Part shown: positions 1 through 9,972 of the stretch, in pieces
How positions within the stretch are numbered: the first letter of the stretch is position 1
How the letters are laid out: every line of letters starts with the position of its first letter
DNA from: Ciona intestinalis
Taxonomy: Eukaryota > Chordata > Ascidiacea > Phlebobranchia > Cionidae
Assembly (NCBI RefSeq): GCF_000224145.3
Contig: NW_004190398.2
Coordinates: 218,310 to 282,309 of the forward strand
Length of the DNA stretch: 64,000 nt
Direction of reading: 5' to 3'
Translations under genes and position numbers: made by a program
The notes under the pieces: model-generated
Database searches by the model: none
Seen by the model: the letters and a program-made list of their open reading frames with translations, nothing else
What the model was told of the DNA's origin: nothing

Positions 1-3000
1 TAAATCAATGGCATTTGATATTATAGCTTTGCAGATAGTGTGAGGGGTATACAGTAGGCCTATACAGAAATCCAACATGCATAAAATGTGGAATTGTGGC
101 ATATCTGTTTTCATACCTTCTGATCCAGCTGCTTCACTTTCAGTTGATTCTAATTCTTCTTGTCTTTGCTCTTGTTGCCCTTTTGTTGAATCAGTTTGTG
201 TTTGTTGTTGTTGTTGTTGTTGTTGCTGTTGATATAGCTTCATGTACTGCTGGTAATGTTGTTCTTGTAAATGGCTGATCAAAACTGCTTGCTGGAAACA
301 AATACAAAAATATGTTTAAAAAAATAAATAAACAACAGGTAAAATATCACTGTCTTATTTTAAAAGCCAAAAAAGCCTAAAATGTAAGATTATAATTTAA
401 TAAATTTGGATAAAAAAAAAACTTGGATAAAACATATTTGGTATTTTTTTAGCTTTCTTACAAAAAAATAAAAAAAGAATAGCCTGTTTTAAACGCAGAG
501 GTCACCATTAGGTCACCAGACTTACCAGCATAAGGTTGTATGGGGACATTATACCTTATAAGGATTATGTGACAAATGCCAACACAGGGCATTTATCACT
601 CCTGTTGTTAATCATAATTACTTATTTATAGTCATAAAATTCCTATGCCACAATAGGTGATACACTATTCAAAACAGTGTTTCCGAATTAATAGGTAGCT
701 TACATTTCCGCAAAAAAAATATGGTTTCCTCTGCCACACTACTTAAAATAAGTGATACACTATTTAAAACAGTGTTTCCCAATAAATAGGTAGCCCACAT
801 TCATCACAGAAAAATATGGAAAATGCAACACTTGTTTTGTAAAATAAATTATAAACCCACAAACTATATTTAAATTATAAATTGTGCCCACTGACCACGC
901 TCGACAAAAAATTTGCAATGCCCCTTATTGAAAACAACTGATTTTGAGCTAAAAAAGAAAGAAAAATGTACACTTAGTTTATTTTCTATTGTACAGTAGT
1001 ATTGGTATACACTAGAATGCTGTATTATCTGATGTGTTCATTGTTCAAACAGTCCAACAACGAAATGATTCATCAGGAAATTGAATGTTTGAATCAATTT
1101 CCCTTTTACTCACATGTGAGCTAATAACTACTTAACATAATACTAACAGGAAATTGTATTTTAACTTCTAATCAAGAATAAACCCTGTCCAAATAATTTA
1201 AAACACTTTCTAGCATAATTAGCCCCAAACAAAATTAATCTTTCTTTTTGTTCCATAATACAAACAGGAAATTGTATTTTTAACTTGTAATTAGGAAATA
1301 AAAGCTGCCTGAATAATTTGAAACACATTCTGACATAATGAAACAACTAAAATTAATTTTGTCTTTTCCCCATTTTTGCTTTTACTTTTTGTTGCTGTTG
1401 TTTCCAATTTAAAAGTTATAGTAAATAATTGGTAAACATTTAAACCAAATAACCAAATAGCCACCATAATAAAATATTCTTGAATTTTTATTATTAAATT
1501 TTAAAATGTATAGTAGCGTGGGGGAAGATGGGACACCTTTAGCACATAATATCCAAATATCCTGATCGTGTTTTCAACAACTAACAACGGTCTAGAAAGT
1601 TGCGGGGATGAGGTTTTATTATTCTTTAAATGTTCTTTGTTTACAACCAAATAGAACGAGAAAATAGATTGAAAATGTGTCCCATCTTCCCCCACCCTAC
1701 TATATAATATGAACTAATTTCTGCCCTAATTAATTATGGATTTGTCCACCACATTGTTATTACTAATGTATTTTAAGAGTATTACCTGTTCTGGGTTTCC
1801 TGGGTATTGTTGAGCAGCGTATTGCTGGAACTGTGCATGTGTCTGTGCGTTTAATGCTTGCATTATCTGCTGTCTGCAATAATACCAGAGATTTAAACAT
1901 ATATATTTATATATCATACCATTTTATAGTGATGTTGTTAAGTATACGGAATTGTTGGTGAATATCAAAAAATACTTTTATAGTTTATATTAAAAATACT
2001 TCAAAATAGTAAAAAATACAAGAAATTAGGTAACATTACAGTTTTCAAACTTTAAACATTGTTTAGTTTTAGAAACTACTGACTTTTGCAAGATTTGATC
2101 TTGTTTTAATTTGTTCTCTTCCGCAGCTTTTTCAGCTAATTCTTTTTCTTTTCTTTGCTCTTCCTGCTTCACTTTTTCCTCTTCCTCCAGCTTTTTTCTC
2201 TCTTCATCTTCTTTCTGTTTTCTGCAACAACAACAAACAGAGATAAAAATATATTTAGCAGTTTAAATTAATCTTAAAAAAATGAAAAATGAAAAGCCAA
2301 TTTTAAACACAAAAAAATGTTTTCCGTTACCTTTTACTAATGTAGAAATATAGCACATTGTAAAATTTTAACCTAACGTAAAATTTTGCCACTGTCAAAA
2401 ATATAAGTATTCTTACCGTTTTAACTCTTGTTCTTCTTTTTCTTTTTGATGAGCCACCATGAAAGGACCAAACACGGGTACACAGCTTTCTAATTTTTCT
2501 ATAAATGCTCTTCGAGCATCATTAGAGGAAATATCACCCAAAGATTCCCACACCTTCCTAAAGTACAAACACAAGGGGAATTTGAGTAAAAAATTATTGT
2601 CTGTTTATGTGGTAGGGTTAAAAGTAATAGTATTAAACCAGTAGGTTATGTAATACCATATTTAGGTAACTAGTTGTCACAAATTGTGTTTTGTTTTAGT
2701 TGTTATTGGCCGTAAGTCATTAAGTCACAGCAGGTGTGACGTAACGTCGTTCTTTATTACCTGTGTCATTGTGTCGCAATGCCAAAAACGTGGCAGTTGT
2801 TTTTGGAGGGACTTAGTAATATTTTGTTGGGGTTGTAAAACGTATTATTGACGTTGGTGTAAAATTGAGAGATGCGACACTAGTTAAAATGTATAGCATA
2901 TGTAATATGGCATTTAACAATATGCATAATTAGATTAAATGATGCATGAGACACTAAAGAGTAGACGCGAAAAAAAACTCTTTTGTAATTAGCATTAACT

Positions 3001-3699
3001 AAATGAATACCGCTAAAAAAATGAATAAAAGTAGTAAACATTAAGATTTTTGCTGAGCTGCAATAAGGTACATGCTGCTTTTGTGTTTTTTAAGACAAAA
3101 GTAGCTGAAAAAATCTGACATAAAACACAAACATAGATAGTAAACACAAGTCTTTTTAGTGAAATGCAAAATAAATCCCAAAATACATTTTTAAATGTGC
3201 ATTTTCTACAATCTGCATATTATCACAACAAATAGATTTACCTTCTGTCATGACCAAACATATCTAGATATCCAATATCGGGAAGAGAACTTTGTTGGTT
3301 CATTGGTCCATGTGAGACCTGCTTGGTGAGAGCCATCAGCAGCACTTTGTTATCATATTCAATCTCAAACGTTCGTTTTCCTTCATTATCTAGAAATGGT
3401 ATTGCTATTACTTATTTTCAAGAAATAGAGAAAAAATGGATTTTATAAGATTTTTTAAGCCTTTCAAATTGGTTTAAATGATATTTATTGCAGCCTATTT
3501 CTTTATTGCAGTACCATGCTTGATAAATATAAAACAAATGTTATAAATAAAATACCAGTTACTGTTATCTGTTACCTTTGTAAAACTTTATTGCCATTTT
3601 GTAGGCCTCAAACAGCGGAAAGCCCCAGAAATCATCCTTTCCATTGGTAACCACAGCGACCTGGTTCAGTTTTTCAGTCACACTTTCTACCTCTGCCAT
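1..3699 (-). CDS. ACBD3: ACBD3 (acyl-CoA-binding domain containing 3, GCP60), 3' end outside window
   Basis: Golgi scaffold protein of the ACBD3/GCP60 family, which recruits PI4KB and binds giantin through a C-terminal GOLD domain. Six exons are readable on the minus strand: 3576-3699, 3242-3389, 2417-2557, 2084-2221, 1786-1873 and 117-291, all with GT-AG borders and matching phases. The ACB domain spans exons 1-3 ([18 protein letters not shown], then [20 protein letters not shown] and [15 protein letters not shown]). A charged Lys/Glu coiled coil follows (exon 4), then a Gln-rich stretch (exons 5-6). This order matches the vertebrate protein. The start at 3699 gives [11 protein letters not shown] directly before the ACB domain. 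The GOLD domain should lie left of base 1 and is not visible. The polyglutamine run in exon 6 is a CAA/CAG repeat. Confidence 0.9.
658..1370. repeat. two diverged direct duplications in an ACBD3 intron
   Basis: Bases about 658-723 recur at about 752-818 (shared core GATACACTATT.AAAACAGTGTTTCC). Bases about 1148-1255 recur at about 1265-1370 (shared core AACAGGAAATTGTATTTT followed by a related AAT-rich stretch). Both are local tandem copies within the last visible intron. Neither has an ORF, terminal inverted repeat or tail. Confidence 0.6.
1510..1703 (-). mobile_element. MITE family A copy 1
   Basis: A roughly 190-bp element with near-perfect inverted ends (TAGTAGCGTGGGGGAAGATG at the left, its complement CATCTTCCCCCACCCTACTA at the right) flanked by TA. 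It carries no coding sequence. Eight further copies occur in the window. This one is inverted relative to most of the others and sits in an ACBD3 intron. Confidence 0.8.
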
Positions 3700-4874
3700 T
3701 CTAATGACTAAAAAACACCGCAGAGTTATAATTGACATTATCACTTGCGCAACAGAACGCAAACAAGCAAAAATGTCATACGGTCACAAACAGAAACCCC
3801 CAACACGCATATACAACAGCTGAGCAGCATAATTTAATTCCACCACAATGCAATGTAATGCAGAGAGGTTACGTGTAGTGATGTAGATATAGTACGGGAT
3901 AGGAAATGCTTTACTATTTAATTAATAACAGAATAAAGAACGTTCTCCAAAATAACCCGTAAAATAAAGAATTTAACAAAAATTATACCCTTGGCAACGG
4001 CAAGATAAATGCTTCAAACACCAAAAATCTCAGAACTTTTAAAGATTTTTAACAGCTTTCATCTTACATTCACTGCATTAAAAGAAAAAAGACTTCCCAA
4101 ATATGTATTGATACCAAAACAGTAACCGATTTTGGGTACGAAAACTAAAACAAGTTAAAAAAAATGTCTAGAAAAAATGGGTCATTTTAACACTTGAAAA
4201 CGAAATTAAAAATCCAATGAAATAATACATCAACCAACAATGACCAGAAAACACTCTTATATTGAATTATATTTCAAATGTGCTTCATTATTGGGAAAAG
4301 GCACAAACTGACATTTTTACTGAATTTCTATAATCTATATTGCACTGTATTTTGTGTGCACAAAGCAATGACACAAGAATAAAGCATACTACTGCAAAGT
4401 AATATACTAATTTATAGCACATTTAGAAGTTAATATGGGTAACATTTCAAGTATTATACAAATAGATATTATATATAATGGCATCTAATATTTTTTTTAA
4501 TGGCCTCCAAATGGTTTTAACAAATTAATTCACTATGTAATAAGTCACAGTATACAAAATTCAAAAATAACTTATTATTGGCTATCTAATGTTATAGCCT
4601 ATGTATATATTATGTTTATTTAATATAAAGCACAATGTTTTAGTCAATGTACTATTAGTGAATTAACTAAGTAATGTAGCTGGGTCAAGTATTAAGTTCA
4701 TTAAATATATATATTGGGTTCAACTTGAAATAGGCCTTTACAAATCTAAAAAGCTGTGTTTATATCAAGCTAATAAAATTTTGTCAACACTACAGTAATA
4801 TTCACTGGATTTTTATATTAAGCAGTGTAATTGATACTAAGCGCCTATATTGCTCCTTTTTGCGATAACGATTG
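3700..4874. other. intergenic, ACBD3 5' flank and SLC30A7 3' flank
   Basis: AT-rich spacer between the ACBD3 start codon and the SLC30A7 stop codon, both genes on the minus strand. The ACBD3 promoter and first untranslated bases should lie about 3700-3900. Several AATAAA-like signals in the other half could end the SLC30A7 transcript. No ORF or repeat structure stands out. Confidence 0.5.
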
Positions 4875-6014
4875 TTAAACAGCGGGATAATCGATTTGAA
4901 CATAAAGCTGACGAATTCCAACTTGAGAGTATATTCCATGCACTTGACTCTGGATGTAGCTGGGATTTGCTCCTGGTGCGATCTGTACTTTTATCGTCCC
5001 GATCATAACGTCCGAGCAGAGGGTCCAGAAGTGCGGTTCGTGTATTCGGTAGACTCCTTCGATTTGCATCACCCGTTGGTGACACCCGTGCAGCTTGTTA
5101 TCCAGAGAACGAGGAGTCCTCTGCATCAAGATGCCGACAGAGTCCTGGAGGAGAGGAATAACACTGATCGCAATTAGAATGCCGATCATGAGGGAGCAAA
5201 TAGGGTCCGCAATCATCCATCCGAAGAATTGCATCAGAAGAGTTGAAACGATAACTCCGGCGCTCCCCAGAGTGTCAGCTAAGATGTGAAGGAAGACACT
5301 GTGAAGGATCTGACTTTGAGATGCCTCTGGAGGATGATCATGGTGTGTGTGCCCATGATCATGTGAATCTCCATGTTTATGTGAGTGGTCGTGATCATGA
5401 GAATGATCGTGGTCATGTGAATGATCATGGCCATGCGAATGACTGTGTGAGTGACCATGATCATGACCATGTGAGTGACCATGTGAATGACCGTGACCGT
5501 GATCATGACCATGCGAATGGCCATGATGCCCATGACCGTGAAATACAAAAATGCCAACTAAATTAACTATGAAACCAAGAACTGAAACTACTAAGATTCT
5601 CTCGTGCTTTACAGCTGGTGGTTCTACAAGACGTTCTACGGCTTCAGAAAGAATAAAAAATGCAATGAACAGTAGAAACAAAGCATTTATGAAGCCTGCT
5701 AACACCTCTGCTCTAACATAGCCATAAGAGAACCTGTCATTTGCTTTCCATTTTGCAACAACTGAAGCAGCAAGACCAGCTAATAGCGCAGTGCAATCGA
5801 AAAACATATGGAAGGAATCAGAAATGAGCCCAAGACTGTTGCTCCAAATTCCCCAGATCAGTTCTACAAATGCAAAAGACAAGTTCAGCATCAAGAACAT
5901 GAATATATTCCGAGAGCTTTCGTCGTATATTATCGTTGTCATCCATGTTTTGATCTTGTTGACTAATTTAATGCCCGGTTTATACTCACTGTCTTTGTGA
6001 CTCAGCGGTAACAT
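4875..6014 (-). CDS. SLC30A7: SLC30A7 (ZnT7) zinc transporter, intronless
   Basis: Cation diffusion facilitator that loads zinc into the early secretory pathway. The 379-aa ORF is close to the 376-aa human ZnT7 and collinear with it: N-terminal MLPLSHKDSEYKP, six membrane segments, and a long cytosolic His-rich loop at about residues 160-235 (repeats of HGHSHGHDH) between TM4 and TM5. The zinc-site His/Asp pairs are seen in TM2 (SDSFHMFFD) and TM5 (HILAD). The C-terminal domain ends in RQLYVQIDYPAV. No intron interrupts the coding region, whereas vertebrate SLC30A7 is multi-exonic. A good 3' splice site (TTTAAAGACAG) lies 10 bases before the ATG, so an intron in the 5' UTR is likely. Large ORFs on the opposite strand only mirror the His codons. 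Confidence 0.95.
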   Translation of the reverse strand: MLPLSHKDSEYKPGIKLVNKIKTWMTTIIYDESSRNIFMFLMLNLSFAFVELIWGIWSNSLGLISDSFHMFFDCTALLAGLAASVVAKWKANDRFSYGYVRAEVLAGFINALFLLFIAFFILSEAVERLVEPPAVKHERILVVSVLGFIVNLVGIFVFHGHGHHGHSHGHDHGHGHSHGHSHGHDHGHSHSHSHGHDHSHDHDHSHDHDHSHKHGDSHDHGHTHHDHPPEASQSQILHSVFLHILADTLGSAGVIVSTLLMQFFGWMIADPICSLMIGILIAISVIPLLQDSVGILMQRTPRSLDNKLHGCHQRVMQIEGVYRIHEPHFWTLCSDVMIGTIKVQIAPGANPSYIQSQVHGIYSQVGIRQLYVQIDYPAV

Positions 6015-6245
6015 TGTCCAAATCTGTCTTTAAACAAATGATTCTAAATAAATCAACCTAAAATGTAAGAATAGAATAGGTAAATAACTCAATTCACAAA
6101 TGAGGTAGTTTCAGTCTTTCAGATGTTGTAATTTGTTTCTAAACTACCAAGCTTCTTAATATTACAGTAAGATAACGTAAATATGTCAACAAACTACCGG
6201 CTTGTATGAATAAAATCAGTTAAAACGAAAAAATCTACCTCAGCT

Positions 6246-6482
6246 TCAAACTGCACTTTTTAGGACAATGGTGGTCAATACTTTTAACATAGACAATACA
6301 GTGTAATGTAGTCCATTCTCATACAAATCTGGCATAACTAACGCCACTTTCTCAAGCAAATAGGCTATTGCGTCCTCTGTACTACAAGGAACTTCACGTG
6401 ATGGATTCGCTTCGTAAATTCGTTTGTTTGCCTGTTGTAGTATCGACACGTTGAGATTCGCTACAGCGAAATAAACTAACAA
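6246..6482 (-). CDS. unrecognised small ORF upstream of SLC30A7
   Basis: An open frame of about 78 codons with protein-like composition (contains EANPSREVPCSTEDAIAYLL and a C-terminal hydrophobic stretch). It does not begin with ATG: the most upstream codon is TTG. A possible acceptor (TTTCGCTGTAG) lies inside its 5' end, so it may be a last exon or not coding at all. It ends 232 bases upstream of the SLC30A7 start on the same strand and runs into a possible donor (GAG|GTAGAT), so it may be part of the SLC30A7 5' leader. I do not recognise the family. Confidence 0.25.
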   Translation of the reverse strand: MLVYFAVANLNVSILQQANKRIYEANPSREVPCSTEDAIAYLLEKVALVMPDLYENGLHYTVLSMLKVLTTIVLKSAV

Positions 6483-7092
6483 AGTACAAAATTGTAAATA
6501 CCCGGAATTGTTTATGCTTTTTGCATCTAAATTGATTGTTTTTGTTTATATTTAATCATTCTGTTGGTTCCAAATGGTCAGCGCAGGGTTTCAAATTGTA
6601 ATAACAGGGGAATAAATAATTTTATGATAAACATTGTTTACAGATGTGCGGGTATTTATGTAAACATGTGAACCAAAGCACGCATCTTCAATTTTGTGAA
6701 ATGGTAATTTAATTGAAATCCATTTTGGTTTTTCATTCTGCACAAGTATGCTCTTTATATTGTATATCCATCCGCTAGGTAGCAACAAAGAACTCGCGTT
6801 CAGATGCTGGGTTCGCCAACTTGCAACTCACGCGTATGACGTAAGTCGTAAATAATTGATTACGTCAAATCTTTTTCGAACCTCTTCGAAGTGAGAATTC
6901 CTATTGAACGGGATGAAGTCACTATCGTATTAACTTTCTGGCCAGTTTTACATGTAACGTCTGCGCTGGTGACAATTGTACATATTATCATGCCAGGTTT
7001 ACAGTTTCGGTTGGATATTCTTTAACCTTTATAACGCGTAACGCTTTTTTTAACATAATTAAAAAAGATAATTAAAAGTCGGTAAACTTGTT
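6483..7092. other. intergenic, nothing recognised
   Basis: Mixed-composition spacer. A 65-codon open frame on the minus strand at 6591-6788 lacks an ATG start and any family resemblance. Confidence 0.4.
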
Positions 7093-7093
7093 C

Positions 7094-7413
7094 GTACTGA
7101 ATCATAGCCTATACATACACGCCAGACTGCAGAGTATGGCAGGTGCACGCGCGATTTTTTTACAGACTTTCGGTTATGCACGCCACAATTTGTCCTACGC
7201 ACGCCAATTAATTAAACAAAGAAAAAAATACGTATTAAATTAAGTAAGATTTCCTAACGTGGCTTGAAAATGTACATGCTTTGCACGCAGATTTTTAATG
7301 ATAGCACGCGCGAACGCGAAAAATAACAGTCTTGCACGCGCGAGATCTCGTCAGGAACTGCCATACTTTGCAGACTGGCATACACGTGTGTTTCATAGGC
7401 TATGATTGAACGT
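7094..7413. mobile_element. MITE-like element with about 50-bp terminal inverted repeats
   Basis: The left end (7097-7142: GAATCATAGCCTAT then CGCCAGACTGCAGAGTATGG) is repeated in reverse complement at the right end (7361-7410). The interior keeps several GCACGCGCG motifs, also in inverted arrangement. CGTA flanks both ends (7093-7096 and 7411-7414) and could be the target-site duplication. No ORF. This is a different family from the TAGTAGGG MITE. Confidence 0.65.
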
Positions 7414-7529
7414 AGCCACATAGCGCCTTTAGTTCAAAATAACTTCAGCCAACAACTGTAAGAGTTTTTTAGGGAATCGATAAATATTTATTGCTATTGA
7501 ATTTGTCAGAATCTCTTGTTATTTTGGGT

Positions 7530-7545
7530 GGCTCTGAAAAGAGCC
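7530..7545 (-). terminator. histone 3' stem-loop (H2B)
   Basis: On the minus strand this reads GGCTCTTTTCAGAGCC, the 6-bp-stem, 4-base-loop signal of replication-dependent histone mRNAs. It lies 27 bases past the H2B stop. A purine-rich AACAAGAGATTCTG about 10 bases further on fits the histone downstream element bound by U7 snRNA. Confidence 0.95.
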
Positions 7546-7571
7546 GTTTATGTGATACAAAATTATCGTGT

Positions 7572-7940
7572 TTACTTTGAGCTGGTGTACTTTGTAACAG
7601 CCTTTGTACCCTCCGATACAGCATGTTTTGCAAGCTCCCCTGGAAGCAAAAGGCGAACTGCGGTTTGCACTTCCCGACTGCTGATAGTGGAGCGCTTGTT
7701 GTAGCTACAGAGACGAGAAGATTCTCCGGCAACTCTTTCGAATAGGTCGTGAACAAATGAATTCATGATGTTCATTGCCTTGCTGGAGATACCAGTGTCA
7801 GGGTGGACTTGCTTCAACACTTTGTAAATGTAGATGCCGAAGCTTTCCTTTCGTCGACGATGGCGCTTATTCTTGCGTTCCTTCTTCTCTACTGGAGGTG
7901 TGCTCTTCATAGCTTTCTTGGGACCTTTGGATGCAACCAT
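7572..7940 (-). CDS. histone H2B
   Basis: Core histone H2B, 122 aa, intronless. It has a basic N-terminal tail ([20 protein letters not shown]) followed by the histone fold with hallmark [40 protein letters not shown] and the C-terminal [20 protein letters not shown]. The only ATG that fits is at 7940; further upstream the frame lacks an ATG. The 3' stem-loop replaces a poly(A) signal, so expression should be tied to S phase. The neighbouring H1 gene runs in the same direction. Confidence 0.97.
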   Translation of the reverse strand: MVASKGPKKAMKSTPPVEKKERKNKRHRRRKESFGIYIYKVLKQVHPDTGISSKAMNIMNSFVHDLFERVAGESSRLCSYNKRSTISSREVQTAVRLLLPGELAKHAVSEGTKAVTKYTSSK

Positions 7941-8001
7941 GATGAATTTCGATGTCGTCTTCTTCAAGAACTGAATGTGAATTTAGAGCGACTCGACTTG
8001 T

Positions 8002-8054
8002 TATTTATACTCTTTGTTATGCAAATCATTTAGAAAATCAAGCGCGCTGATTGG
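8002..8054 (-). promoter_or_regulatory. H2B promoter: TATA box, octamer and CCAAT box
   Basis: Read on the minus strand, upstream to downstream: CCAAT at 8050-8054, a perfect ATTTGCAT octamer at 8019-8026 and TATAAATA at 8002-8009, about 62 bases before the ATG. An octamer just upstream of the TATA box is the classic H2B promoter layout, bound by Oct-1 in vertebrates. Confidence 0.85.
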
Positions 8055-8737
8055 CTGTGTTTTATACGTTTCGTTTAAGTCCGATTCCCATTGTCTTATT
8101 ATGTAAATGAGGCATTTCTAAAAGTCTGGTTTGATTTTTTTAACTATAATTATAAAGCTCTTGAAGTGACTTCGTATAAATTTAACAAAAAACAGCCAAT
8201 TGGAATTATGTTTTCGTTGATGTAATATATGTTTATAGTAGAATATATTATTTAAAAAAAAATCGCAAAACACTTTTACAATGTTGTAACACTCATTGCT
8301 TTTTTACTTGGGAATTTGTATTAACGGAGTATTGCAGCACCAAACAAAATGGTGCAAAACAGATGTTTGGAAAATTCCCAATAATATGTATGCTTTTAGT
8401 GATTACAACCTGGGTAAATATATACGCTCATTTGCTCCAGTTACCGTGTCATGGATTATGAAGAATTAGTAGTACCTCTCTGGCTGATAGGCCTTTAACT
8501 TGATTAAGTTTGGGAGTGACTATTTTTTTGTAAACAAATCCGAAAGGAAACTGATAAAGGTAAGTAACTTTGTAATTAAAAAGTGTTCACTGCATGAACA
8601 AATCAATACGCCCTCTGCGTTTGTAAAAAACTATTGCTGCCTGCCACAAAGCGAAGTAACATTCAACCATAGTACACTCATATAAGTATACTATGATTCA
8701 ACTTCAACAAACCACAAAACGAGATTTATTGGATGTC
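8055..8737. other. histone spacer, no gene seen
   Basis: AT-rich spacer upstream of H2B. A near-octamer (ATGTAAAT) occurs at about 8101. No coding or RNA gene was recognised. Confidence 0.4.
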
Positions 8738-9062
8738 ACATTTGTGTTTCGTGTAGGTCCGTAACTCATTTGAGATTCGTGTAGATACGTAACTCATTTG
8801 TGTTTCGTGTAGGTCCGAAACCCAATTGTTTTTTGTGTAGGTTCGTAACCCATTTGTGATTCGTGTAGGTTCGTAACCCATTGGTGTAGGTTTGTTACCC
8901 CTTTGTGATCCGAACTCATTTGTGTTTCGTGTAGGTCCGAAACCCATTTGTGTTTCGTGTAGGTTCGAAATTCATTTGTGTTTCGTGTAGGTCCGTAACT
9001 CATTTGTGATTCGTGTAAGTCCGAAATCCATTGGTGTTTCGTGTAGGTTCGAAACCCATTGT
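8738..9062. repeat. 28-bp tandem satellite, about 12 copies
   Basis: Head-to-tail units of about 28 bp with consensus CATTTGTGTTTCGTGTAGG plus TCCGTAACC. Unit ends alternate between TCCGTAACT, TCCGAAACC and TTCGTAACC. Two units in the middle (about 8880-8920) are shortened. The units are contiguous, without spacers, so this is a satellite and not CRISPR. The open frames reading through it on the minus strand are artefacts of the repeat. It lies between H2B and the 3' end of H1. Confidence 0.9.
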
Positions 9063-9325
9063 TAAATTATGCAAATTAGATAAAATTTACTACGGACATT
9101 TTAAGATTGTTTCAAATCTTCGTTCTTGTTAGTACAGCTTTTGCAATGAAATTTACAATATAACGTTTTTATAGATCTCAACATGTTCTCAATAAAACGC
9201 TTTTGGTATCCTATTTTATTTAAAACCAAGTCTAACGCACATTGAACTATCGTCTAACTGACATATTAAACTGGTGTTTTCAGTTATGGGCGATGACAGA
9301 AAATGATCTCATTTTAATATCGGGT

Positions 9326-9341
9326 GGCTCTGAAAAGAGCC
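9326..9341 (-). terminator. histone 3' stem-loop (H1)
   Basis: The same 16-base GGCTCTTTTCAGAGCC on the minus strand as after H2B, 26 bases beyond the H1 stop codon. The flanking bases (ACGGCTCTTTTCAGAGCCACCC) also match those after H2B. Confidence 0.95.
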
Positions 9342-9366
9342 GTTTTAATGTGACCAAATTGGTTAT

Positions 9367-9906
9367 TCACTTTCTTTTCTTCAGTGGCTTTTTCACTGCT
9401 TTCTTTACGGTTTTCTTGTTCTTTTTGACAAGCTTCTTCTTGGGTGACTTTTTCGCACTTCGCTTTTTAACAGGACTTCTTGGCTTTTTGGCCGTGGTCT
9501 TTCTCTTGTTCTTTTTTGTAATTGGCTTCTTTTTCTTCTTAGGAGACTTTCGCTGTTTAGTTGTTCGAGCCTTGCCAGCAAGAGCGGATTTGTTGATCCT
9601 AAAGCGACCAGCTGCGCCGACACCACTTGCAAGCACCAATTCATCTTTGTCAACCATACTTTTAAGGTTTCGAGAAATGTGTTTTGCTGCTCCGGTACCG
9701 ACGTCGTAGTTGCTTTGGACATACTTCGTAATCGCTTGCCGAGACGAACCCTTCGGACGACGAAGCGTCTTCACAGCAGAGACGATCATGTCGCTGTACT
9801 TGGGATGGACTTTCGTCGCAGAAGTTGTCGTCTTGGTAGCCGATTTCTTTTTCTTCGCGACGGCGGACGAAGGAACTGGAACGGTTGGAAGCGTAGAATC
9901 ACTCAT
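9367..9906 (-). CDS. linker histone H1
   Basis: Linker histone of about 179 aa, intronless. It has a short Ser/Thr/Lys N-tail (MSDSTLPTVPVPSS), a winged-helix globular domain (HPKYSDMIVSAVKTL, GSSRQAITKYVQSNY and VLASGVGAAGRFRI) and a long Lys-rich C-tail with several S/T-P-x-K-type sites (KSPKKKKK, RSPVKK). An in-frame ATG 18 bases further upstream (9924) would add MKEKIV; 9906 is chosen because family members start MS-. TATAATAA at 9965-9972 is a plausible TATA box. Plus-strand ORFs here are shadows of the lysine codons. Confidence 0.95.
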   Translation of the reverse strand: MSDSTLPTVPVPSSAVAKKKKSATKTTTSATKVHPKYSDMIVSAVKTLRRPKGSSRQAITKYVQSNYDVGTGAAKHISRNLKSMVDKDELVLASGVGAAGRFRINKSALAGKARTTKQRKSPKKKKKPITKKNKRKTTAKKPRSPVKKRSAKKSPKKKLVKKNKKTVKKAVKKPLKKRK

Positions 9907-9972
9907 CACTATCTTCTCTTTCATATATTTGAGAATGGTGCTCGAATTTTTCAACGCATCTTTCTTTATTAT

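Noticed and set aside
5321-5566. Plus-strand ORF rich in Asp/His/Val opposite SLC30A7
   Set aside because: Antisense shadow of the His-rich loop codons of ZnT7.
8726-9003. Minus-strand ORFs with repeated TRNTNE and TYTKHK
   Set aside because: They are translations of the 28-bp satellite, whose unit length allows open frames.
8738-9062. CRISPR array
   Set aside because: Repeats are contiguous with no unique spacers, in a eukaryotic genome.
9242-9709. Phe/Leu-rich plus-strand ORF
   Set aside because: Antisense of the Lys codons of histone H1.
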